The notes beneath the pieces were generated by a model. The model did no database searches and had not been told where the DNA came from. It worked only from the letters and a program-made list of their open reading frames with translations. A stretch of 6,052 nucleotides of DNA from Acidobacteriota bacterium (lineage in GTDB: Bacteria > Acidobacteriota > Vicinamibacteria > Vicinamibacterales > SCN-69-37), in assembly GCA_021824055.1 (NCBI GenBank), contig JAKALV010000206.1, forward strand, positions 1-6,052, read 5' to 3'. A program made the position numbers and the translations under genes. Positions 1 to 4,481 of this stretch are shown here, in pieces. Each line of letters opens with the position of its first letter. The first letter of the stretch is position 1.

Positions 1-1273
1 CGTCACTCGCCTCGACCACGACCGCATCGACCACTTCCGGACCGGTCGTGATGATGATCGGCGCCGGCTCCGCCATAAGCGGCGTGCTCTCGGCGGCCGC
101 AACGGCAGGGGCGCCCGAGCTCTGGAACACACGGATCACGCCCTGGCGATCGCGCTCCATGCGAACGATGTTGTCTTTGTGCGCCGCGCGCAATAGATCC
201 GTCAGATTGGCGAATCCGTAGGCCCGTTCGTCGAAGACCGGCGTGGCGGCGCGCAACGCCTGTTTCACGTTGCGCAGGTACAGCGGCCAGCGGCGAATCT
301 CCGCATGTTCCATCACGCGCGCGAACTCGCGAAGGCCGTCGGCCGGCGTGCCGATGACGTCGATCGGTCCGGCTGCGGCGGGCGGGACCGGCATCGCCTG
401 AGCCGGGCGCGCGGCCTGCGGACGCGGCGCGGGCGAACCGCTCGAACCGTTCGAACCGTTCTCCTCAGGCATCGCCTGCGCGCCGCCTTCGGCCGGCACG
501 GTCGAGCCGTCGGCGGGGCTGACCATCCAGCCGCCCTTGCCCTGCGTCACTTTCAGAACGCCAGCCTTTTCAAGCTTCTGGGCGAAGTCGCGGAACGAGC
601 TCGCGCCGTACGACCGCTCGTCGAACGTCGAGTCGAGTTGCAGCAGCGTGGTCTTGAGCAGGCCGAGCGGCGGCACACCGTCGCGTTCGGACAAGACGCC
701 CATGGCGCGCGTCACGAGCGGCATCGCCTTGTCGATCGTCATGCGATCCGACATCCGGTCCGACTTGGCCTCCTGGCCGCCGCGCTGATGACGCGAGGTG
801 CCGCGCACCAGGTTCTCGTACGCAATGAACTCGTGGCAGTTGCGCTGCATGATCGCGCTCGTGAACTGGCGGCCGCCGACGACGAAGACTTTCTTGTCGT
901 ACTGCTTGAGCTTTTCCACGAGGCTGATGAAGTCGCTGTCGCCGCCGACGATCACGAAGGCGTTGATGTGCGGATGCGTGAACGCCATTTCCAGCGCGTC
1001 GAGCGCGAGGTTGATGTCGGCGCCGTTCTTGTCGCCGCCGGGCGTCATGTTGCGCTGCACCATGCGGATGGCGTGCTGGCTGAGCGCGCGGCTGTAGCCG
1101 CCGGCGCGCTGCCAGTCGGAGTAGGCCATCTTGGAGACGACCTCGCCGCGTTCTTTGAGCGCTTCGAGCACGAGGCCGGCGTCAAACGAGGCGCCAAGGG
1201 TGTTTTTTACGCCGATTTCGATGTTGTCGAAGTCGATGAATACGGCAATGCGGAGACGTTCTGTCGGAGTCAC
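1..1273 (-). CDS. NYN-domain RNase with two OST-HTH/LOTUS domains (3' end outside window)
   Basis: Predicted RNA-binding endoribonuclease of the NYN/PIN-like (LabA/DUF88, MARF1-like) superfamily, probably cytoplasmic. The frame is open from a GTG at 1273-1271 to the window edge, giving 424 codons without a stop. Residues 8-155 form the NYN domain. Its acidic active-site positions are visible: FIDFDN (D14, D16), GADIN (D86) and GGDSDF (D112, D114). Residues 180-250 match the first LOTUS/OST-HTH domain, including the FDERSYG motif near 218-223. A Pro/Ala/Gly/Ser-rich linker spans about 253-307. A second LOTUS domain spans about 310-385, with FDERAYGF and a closing RDRQGVIRVF strand. A Pro/Ala/Glu-rich tail follows. 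The GTG start is chosen because AAGGA lies four bases upstream and the NYN strand begins eight residues later; no ATG fits. LOTUS domains are known to bind RNA, including G-rich RNA. The RNA target here is unknown. Confidence 0.9.
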   Translation of the reverse strand, partial: MTPTERLRIAVFIDFDNIEIGVKNTLGASFDAGLVLEALKERGEVVSKMAYSDWQRAGGYSRALSQHAIRMVQRNMTPGGDKNGADINLALDALEMAFTHPHINAFVIVGGDSDFISLVEKLKQYDKKVFVVGGRQFTSAIMQRNCHEFIAYENLVRGTSRHQRGGQEAKSDRMSDRMTIDKAMPLVTRAMGVLSERDGVPPLGLLKTTLLQLDSTFDERSYGASSFRDFAQKLEKAGVLKVTQGKGGWMVSPADGSTVPAEGGAQAMPEENGSNGSSGSPAPRPQAARPAQAMPVPPAAAGPIDVIGTPADGLREFARVMEHAEIRRWPLYLRNVKQALRAATPVFDERAYGFANLTDLLRAAHKDNIVRMERDRQGVIRVFQSSGAPAVAAAESTPLMAEPAPIIITTGPEVVDAVVVEASD

Positions 1274-1291
1274 AAAATCCTTAAAGCCTTT

Positions 1292-1307
1292 TGTCCCGAA
1301 AGGGACA
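1292..1307 (-). other. Perfect 6-bp hairpin in the 5' leader of the NYN-LOTUS gene
   Basis: TGTCCC and GGGACA form a perfect stem around a four-base loop (GAAA on the plus strand, TTTC on the minus strand). The stem ends 18 bases upstream of the GTG start and about 9 bases upstream of the AAGGA ribosome-binding site. If transcribed with the NYN gene it would be a small leader stem-loop. It is followed by AAAAGG rather than a T-run on the minus strand, so it does not look like a terminator for that strand. Confidence 0.45.
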
Positions 1308-1390
1308 GGGGAAACACGAGGCAGGTCAAACGGAAGTGCCTTGCGGTGCTTCTAGCTTACCTCACCCCGTATGATGGGCGTCATAACCGG

Positions 1391-1429
1391 CTTCCCGGGT
1401 TGAGGGGTACTACATAAGCTCCCGGGAGG
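1391..1429 (+). promoter_or_regulatory. Possible Shine-Dalgarno-sequestering stem in the FAS1 leader
   Basis: CTTCCCGGG at 1391-1399 can pair with CCCGGGAGG at 1421-1429 over nine positions, one of them a G-U wobble, around a 21-base loop. The right arm contains most of the GGGAGGG ribosome-binding site (1424-1430) of the FAS1 gene, so the fold would hide it. Each CCCGGG core is itself palindromic, so part of the match is trivially expected. The complementarity is seen in the sequence; a regulatory role is inference. Confidence 0.3.
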
Positions 1430-1433
1430 GACC

Positions 1434-1928
1434 ATGACACGCCAGATTCGCTCCGCCGCCCTTGTGCTCGCCGCCCTTATCGTTGCGTTTTCGCTGGGCC
1501 CGGTCGCCGCTGCCAGTCCGCAGGGCAAGGACATCGTCGACACGGCGATCGCCGCCGGGTCGTTCACGACGCTCGTCGCCGCCGTGCAGGCCGCGGACCT
1601 CGTGGCCCAGCTCAAGAGCCCAGGCCCGCTTACGGTGTTCGCGCCAACCGACGAGGCATTCGCGAAGATTCCCAAGGCGGATCTCGATGCGCTCATGAAG
1701 GACAAGGTCAGGCTGGCCAAGGTGCTGATGCACCATGTCTTCGCCGGCAACGCGAACTCGAAGGACCTGGCGATGCTGAAGGATCTTTCCGTAGCCGACG
1801 GCGGCCGCCTGCCGATTCTGATCGGAAAGGGCACCATGCGCATCGGCGGCGCGCTCGTCATCAAGGCCGACGTCGCCGCCACCAACGGCCTCATCCACGT
1901 CATCGACACGGTGCTGATCCCCAAATAG
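1434..1928 (+). CDS. Secreted fasciclin (FAS1) domain protein
   Basis: Single-domain FAS1 protein of 164 residues, predicted to be exported by the Sec system. Residues 1-27 look like a signal peptide: basic MTRQIR, a hydrophobic stretch from about 8 to 22, then a cleavage-type AAA before Ser28. The FAS1 fold fills about 31-163. The H1 motif LTVFAPTDEAF lies at 66-76, and the H2-type motif NGLIHVIDTVLIP at 151-163. Length is typical for a bacterial single FAS1 protein. FAS1 domains generally mediate adhesion or binding of extracellular ligands; the ligand here cannot be told. GGGAGGG at 1424-1430 lies three bases before the ATG, so the start is well supported. The stop is 15 bp from the stop of the convergent sigma gene, with no intrinsic terminator seen between them. 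Confidence 0.93.
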   Translation: MTRQIRSAALVLAALIVAFSLGPVAAASPQGKDIVDTAIAAGSFTTLVAAVQAADLVAQLKSPGPLTVFAPTDEAFAKIPKADLDALMKDKVRLAKVLMHHVFAGNANSKDLAMLKDLSVADGGRLPILIGKGTMRIGGALVIKADVAATNGLIHVIDTVLIPK

Positions 1929-1943
1929 GCGGACCCGGGACTT

Positions 1944-2573
1944 CTATGCTTCCAGCGCCCGGTGGAGGCTGAGGCCCCCGGCGAAGTCCTGGAGCCGGGT
2001 GCGCAGGAACGTGCGGCCGCGATGCAGGCGCGACTTGAGCGTCTGGGTCTTTACTTTCAACACTTTGCTGGCTTCCTCGGTCGACATCCCCTGGAGGTCG
2101 CGCAGCATGACGGGGATCCGGTACACGGGCGGCAGGTCCTGGAGCGCGGACATGACAGCCTCGCGCATCTGACGACGCATCACCGACTCGTCGCCGAGGT
2201 TCGACCAGTCGGCCGCTTCAAAGACGGGCGGGGCGTGCCCGCCGTAGTCGCCCGGCGCCGGGACCAGGTCGCCGGCCAGCACTTCATGCGGGCGGCTGAA
2301 CCGCCCATTGCGCAGGCGGGACATGGCCGTATTGAACGTGATGCGGTAGATCCACGACGACAGCGCCGAATCTCCGCGAAACAACTCGATCTTGTTCACG
2401 ACCTTGAGGAGCACGTCCTGCGCCACTTCCTCGGCGTCTTCCCAGTTCTTCATGTACCGGAACGCCAGCTGGTGAATCATCGGGCCGTATTCGGCCGCCA
2501 GCTCCGTCGCCGCGGCGGCCTCGCCACGCTGCAGCCTCGCCGCCAGTTCCAGATCCGCCCCCCGGTCCCGCAT
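1944..2573 (-). CDS. ECF (group 4) sigma-70 family RNA polymerase sigma factor
   Basis: RpoE-like alternative sigma factor of 209 residues that would direct RNA polymerase to a specific promoter set. Region 2 occupies about 27-93: the core-binding and -10 recognition helices include WEDAEEVAQDVLLKV (44-58) and SWIYRITFNTAMSRLR (73-88). A linker of about 45 residues follows. Region 4 spans about 140-196: ALQDLPPVYRIPVMLRDLQG is followed by the -35 recognition helix-turn-helix with KTQTLKSRLHRGR (175-187). The start is an ATG at 2573-2571 with GGAGG (plus-strand CCTCC at 2580-2584) six bases upstream. ECF sigmas usually have a co-transcribed anti-sigma factor. Here the downstream neighbour is the convergent FAS1 gene, and the upstream minus-strand gene is a YjbQ-like protein, so no partner is visible. 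Confidence 0.93.
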   Translation of the reverse strand: MRDRGADLELAARLQRGEAAAATELAAEYGPMIHQLAFRYMKNWEDAEEVAQDVLLKVVNKIELFRGDSALSSWIYRITFNTAMSRLRNGRFSRPHEVLAGDLVPAPGDYGGHAPPVFEAADWSNLGDESVMRRQMREAVMSALQDLPPVYRIPVMLRDLQGMSTEEASKVLKVKTQTLKSRLHRGRTFLRTRLQDFAGGLSLHRALEA

Positions 2574-2592
2574 TGCTTGCCTCCACCTGACT

Positions 2593-2620
2593 GAACACGG
2601 GAGGGGCGAGGACTATTCCC
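2593..2620 (-). promoter_or_regulatory. Weak candidate ECF-type promoter upstream of the sigma gene
   Basis: On the minus strand GGGAATA (plus 2614-2620) and GTGTTC (plus 2593-2598) are separated by 15 bp. This loosely resembles the GGAA-type -35 and GTC-type -10 elements recognised by RpoE-like sigmas, and would allow autoregulation. The leader would be only about a dozen bases and would barely contain the ribosome-binding site. This is a visual match only. Confidence 0.2.
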
Positions 2621-2646
2621 AACGACAGCAACTGACTGTGGTTAAA

Positions 2647-2720
2647 GGGGCAAAGAGGCAAAGCGGCAGAGGGGCAATGAAGATCTTCATTGCCTCTTTG
2701 GCCCTCTGCCCCTTTGTCTC
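2647..2720. repeat. Large inverted repeat built from 8-bp units
   Basis: The left arm consists of four consecutive octamers of the form GNGGCARA: GGGGCAAA, GAGGCAAA, GCGGCAGA and GGGGCAAT (2647-2678). The right arm carries the complementary octamers ATTGCCTC, TTTGGCCC, TCTGCCCC and TTTGTCTC (2689-2720). The arms 2651-2683 and 2684-2716 pair at 27 of 33 positions. The central 20 bp (2674-2693) form a perfect palindrome around AGATCT. The repeat lies between the stop of the YjbQ-like gene and the start of the sigma gene, so it could act as a termination or processing hairpin. The octamer build suggests a dispersed intergenic repeat family rather than an ordinary terminator. Confidence 0.8.
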
Positions 2721-2738
2721 TCTAACGGTCTGCGTCTC

Positions 2739-3824
2739 TTACGAGAATCGTGTCAGTGCGACTTCGATCTTGCGGGTGGCGGCCTTGGCGGTGCGCCACT
2801 GGACGAGGATGGGCGTCTGGTAGGTCCCCTCGATCAGGGCGCCTTTGCCGGGCGCGGCGGAGTCGGACACCAGCAGGTCCACGGTCCGGCGCATGCGCAT
2901 GAAGCGCGAGGCCGGAGCTTCGAGGCTGCGCGCCACCAGGCGCTCGATCAGGGGCGCATCGATGCCGAGCGCATCGAGCAGGCGATTGACCGCGTGCGGC
3001 AGATCGTACTTCGCATACGCGCGGGCCTTGCTCGGCACCGCGCGCGGATCATTCCACACGTGCCGTACCTTCTCGGTCGCGAACTTCAGCGGATGCTGCA
3101 GAACTTCCGCAAGGTCGTGCTGCATGAGCAGCGTCTCGTATTCATTCACGGTCAGGCTGGCGTGCTGCTCGCCGAGCGCCAGCTCGAGCCGGATGCGGCC
3201 CTTGGTCACGCCGTGCTGCCGGATCAATTCGCCGACCGCGTCGTAGAGGCCGAGCTTCGGGCCGCGCAGGTTCACGGCGTCGATTGGATGCGCCGAGACC
3301 GGAATCTCGATCGAGATGCGCGCCACTTCCTCCTCGTGGTTGTAACCAACGATCGTGGTCTGGCGCCGGCGCGGGATGCCTTTGTAGGTGCCGTCCAGAT
3401 CCACCAGATACACCGGGCCCGGCTTGGACGCGTCATCGGTCACGCAGGCGCGCAGGCCGCCCGTGATGAAGGCGAGGTGCGAGTCCGCGTTCGTGGGCTC
3501 GGTCTTCTTCTGTTCGGGGGCGAGCTCGCTTCTCAGCTCCAGCTGATCGTGCCGGTAGCCGGCGCCCTCGGGAAACATGGTCCGGAACAAATCGATGTAG
3601 GGGCCGACGCCGCCGAATCGCGCGTGCAGCCGCGCCGCCAGCCGCTGCGACAGAAAGCCGGCCGTCGAATGCTGCGAGGCGTACATGTGGTGGGTGAAGG
3701 CGTTGAACGCGTCACCGTGAACGTCCGACGCGCGGCGTCGGACGTCGAACACGTCGAAGCGGTCGCGCGGAGTCAGCGCCAGCGAAAGCTCAAGTGGAGC
3801 CAAAGCGTAGACAGTGTATTTCAA
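2739..3824 (-). CDS. YjbQ/UPF0047-like protein with long C-terminal extension
   Basis: The protein has 361 residues. The N-terminal part (about 10-162) carries the landmarks of the YjbQ/UPF0047 family (PF01894), some members of which have been described as secondary thiamine-phosphate synthases. These are QHSTAG with H52, a GYRHD motif with H92, NADSHLAF with H116, then VYLVDLDG and a basic RRR followed by a strand at 138-160. Classical YjbQ proteins are about 135-140 residues, so roughly 190 residues are extra. The extension (about 165-361) is mixed alpha/beta, soluble and not recognised by me. It contains an HASLTVNE segment (221-228) that resembles the YjbQ core again. No signal peptide or membrane segment is seen. 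The start is uncertain: the ORF begins at TTG 3824-3822 without a Shine-Dalgarno sequence, and a second TTG lies at residue 8. The family's first strand begins near residue 10, so the true start must be close. Catalytic activity is unproven. Confidence 0.7.
   Translation of the reverse strand: MKYTVYALAPLELSLALTPRDRFDVFDVRRRASDVHGDAFNAFTHHMYASQHSTAGFLSQRLAARLHARFGGVGPYIDLFRTMFPEGAGYRHDQLELRSELAPEQKKTEPTNADSHLAFITGGLRACVTDDASKPGPVYLVDLDGTYKGIPRRRQTTIVGYNHEEEVARISIEIPVSAHPIDAVNLRGPKLGLYDAVGELIRQHGVTKGRIRLELALGEQHASLTVNEYETLLMQHDLAEVLQHPLKFATEKVRHVWNDPRAVPSKARAYAKYDLPHAVNRLLDALGIDAPLIERLVARSLEAPASRFMRMRRTVDLLVSDSAAPGKGALIEGTYQTPILVQWRTAKAATRKIEVALTRFS
3721..3745. repeat. Perfect 11-bp inverted repeat inside the YjbQ-like gene
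   Basis: ACGTCCGACGC (3721-3731) and GCGTCGGACGT (3735-3745) are perfect complements around a 3-bp centre. The repeat lies within codons for residues about 27-35 of the YjbQ-like protein. It would form a strong hairpin in the early coding mRNA. It may be a codon-usage coincidence in an Arg-rich stretch, or a binding site. Confidence 0.6.
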
Positions 3825-3857
3825 GTTGCAAACCGATGGCCCGCAAACCGCGGGTAC

Positions 3858-3904
3858 AAAAAGACTGGCGCGGCTGCCGGGAGAAGATCCCGAGGCCGCG
3901 CCAG
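3858..3904 (-). terminator. Rho-independent terminator of the cold-shock gene
   Basis: On the minus strand CTGGCGCGGC (plus 3895-3904) pairs perfectly over 10 bp with GCCGCGCCAG (plus 3865-3874). Inner GGGA and TCCC extend the stem to a five-base loop. The stem is followed directly by TCTTTTTG (plus 3858-3864). Strong GC stem plus T-run is a classic intrinsic terminator. It lies 33 bases downstream of the cold-shock stop and ends 34 bases before the YjbQ-like start, so it should separate the two transcripts. Confidence 0.85.
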
Positions 3905-3911
3905 GAGAATT

Positions 3912-3928
3912 TGGTCGCCGTGCGACCA
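3912..3928 (-). other. Second small hairpin between cold-shock stop and its terminator
   Basis: TGGTCGC (3912-3918) and GCGACCA (3922-3928) form a perfect 7-bp stem with a three-base loop, starting 9 bases after the cold-shock stop codon. It has no T-run of its own. It may protect the mRNA 3' end in tandem with the following terminator. Confidence 0.5.
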
Positions 3929-3937
3929 GCGTTCTAG

Positions 3938-4141
3938 CTAGACCGGAACGACGTTCGCGGCCTGCTTGCCCTTCGGCCCGTCAACGATTTCAAACGAGAC
4001 CTGCTGACCTTCCTTGAGGCTCTTGAAACCCGACGCTGCGATCGCGGAGAAATGAACAAAGAGATCCTGGCCGCCATCGCTGGGGGTAATGAAGCCGAAG
4101 CCCTTGGAATCGTTGAACCACTTGACAGTACCTGTTGCCAC
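3938..4141 (-). CDS. CspA-family cold-shock protein
   Basis: Small single-stranded nucleic-acid-binding protein (67 residues) of the cold-shock-domain OB fold, acting as an RNA chaperone in the cytoplasm. The RNP1 motif KGFGFI is at 13-18 and the RNP2 motif LFVHF at 27-31. The opening ATGTVKWFN and the closing GKQAANVVPV are standard for the family. Length matches the usual 65-70 residues. The start is a GTG at 4141-4139, supported by GGGAGG (plus 4148-4153) six bases upstream and by family alignment. A longer in-frame extension to 4225 exists but is not family-like. Not assigned to a specific paralogue, and cold induction cannot be judged from sequence. It reads away from the RHH gene and has its own terminator, so it is probably monocistronic. 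Confidence 0.96.
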   Translation of the reverse strand: MATGTVKWFNDSKGFGFITPSDGGQDLFVHFSAIAASGFKSLKEGQQVSFEIVDGPKGKQAANVVPV

Positions 4142-4268
4142 GTTAGACCTCCCGGTCCACAAAATGCTCAAAACGAGCACACAACAGTGTAAGCCAGCGA
4201 GGTCGCCTTGGTACTCGAGAAGCACGGAAAGCTGACAGGTGGTTCCATTTTGGAGCTACTATGACTCC
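4142..4268. promoter_or_regulatory. Divergent region between cold-shock gene and RHH gene
   Basis: Minus strand: a TACACT resembling a -10 box (plus 4186-4191) would start transcription near 4179. That is exactly at a small stem, TGCTC/GAGCA (4165-4169 with 4175-4179, five-base loop), followed by TTTTG in the cold-shock leader; no good -35 is seen. Plus strand: CTGACA (4232-4237) and TACTAT (4257-4262) are separated by 19 bp and would start transcription at about 4269. An inverted repeat TGGAG-N9-CTCCA (4251-4255, 4265-4269) brackets the TACTAT box. All of these are visual assignments. Confidence 0.4.
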
Positions 4269-4481
4269 ATGGTTGTGAGCCTATCTATTAAGAATGTCCC
4301 GGACGGCATGGCCGTCGCCCTGCGAGACCGCGCCAAGGCCAACCACCGGTCGATTCAGGGCGAGTTGATGGCCATCCTCGAGGCCGCGGTGAAACCCAAA
4401 GTCAGCCCCGGAACCGGATCAGCCCCCACTCCTGCGGCCGGTGAAACGCCGGCACGGGATGCGGCGACGTTGAGGAAATAA
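4269..4481 (+). CDS. FitA-like ribbon-helix-helix protein (orphan antitoxin or small regulator)
   Basis: This 70-residue protein has a ribbon-helix-helix DNA-binding domain of the FitA-like antitoxin type. The strand SLSIKNVP (4-11) is followed by helix A (about 12-25, GMAVALRDRAKANH) and helix B (about 28-41, SIQGELMAILEAAV). FitA-like proteins dimerise, bind operator DNA through the strand, and usually neutralise a PIN-domain toxin encoded just downstream. No PIN gene follows here, so it may be an orphan antitoxin or a stand-alone repressor. Residues 43-70 are a Pro/Ala/Gly/Thr-rich tail that overlaps the convergent CBM9-like gene. The ATG at 4269 is chosen because the domain starts there. 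The nearest GGAG (4252-4255) is 13 bases away, more than usual, so leaderless initiation from the promoter ending at 4262 is possible. An in-frame GTG at 4239 would add ten residues. Confidence 0.8.
   Translation: MVVSLSIKNVPDGMAVALRDRAKANHRSIQGELMAILEAAVKPKVSPGTGSAPTPAAGETPARDAATLRK

Larger units (their letters stand above)
1274..1433. promoter_or_regulatory. Divergent intergenic region between NYN-LOTUS gene and FAS1 gene
   Basis: These 160 bp must hold promoters for both flanking genes. For the plus-strand FAS1 gene, a TATGAT resembling a -10 box sits at 1370-1375. No well-spaced -35 accompanies it: TTGCGG at 1341-1346 is 23 bp away, too far for a standard sigma-70 site. On the minus strand a TTGACC occurs near 1329-1324 without a good -10. 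Two hairpins lie here and are listed separately. The promoter assignments are weak. Confidence 0.35.

Noticed and set aside
305..1417. Plus-strand open frame of 370 codons antisense to the NYN-LOTUS gene
   Set aside because: It is codon-mirrored from the minus-strand gene, has an Arg/His/Ala-rich composition and no recognisable domain, while the opposite strand encodes clear NYN and LOTUS motifs.
1352..1924. Minus-strand frames of 162 and 190 codons across the FAS1 gene
   Set aside because: They are antisense shadows of a gene with a signal peptide, a strong ribosome-binding site and both FAS1 motifs.
2638..2823. Plus-strand 61-codon frame over the octamer inverted repeat
   Set aside because: It is encoded mainly by the low-complexity hairpin and by antisense of the YjbQ-like 3' end, with no ribosome-binding site.
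3384..3410. DLDGT sequence in the YjbQ-like protein (residues 142-146), resembling a HAD phosphatase motif I
   Set aside because: It lies mid-protein and no other HAD motif follows; the position matches the strand before the basic segment of YjbQ proteins.
4122..4127. Perfect TTGACA on the plus strand as a -35 box
   Set aside because: It is the antisense of conserved cold-shock codons (VKW region) and has no -10 at 16-18 bp.
4142..4225. N-terminal extension of the cold-shock protein to 4225
   Set aside because: The extra 28 residues are not family-like, and GGGAGG is ideally placed for the GTG at 4141.
4239..4268. GTG at 4239 as the start of the RHH protein
   Set aside because: The added ten residues lie before the usual FitA-like start, and the candidate promoter -10 falls inside this stretch.
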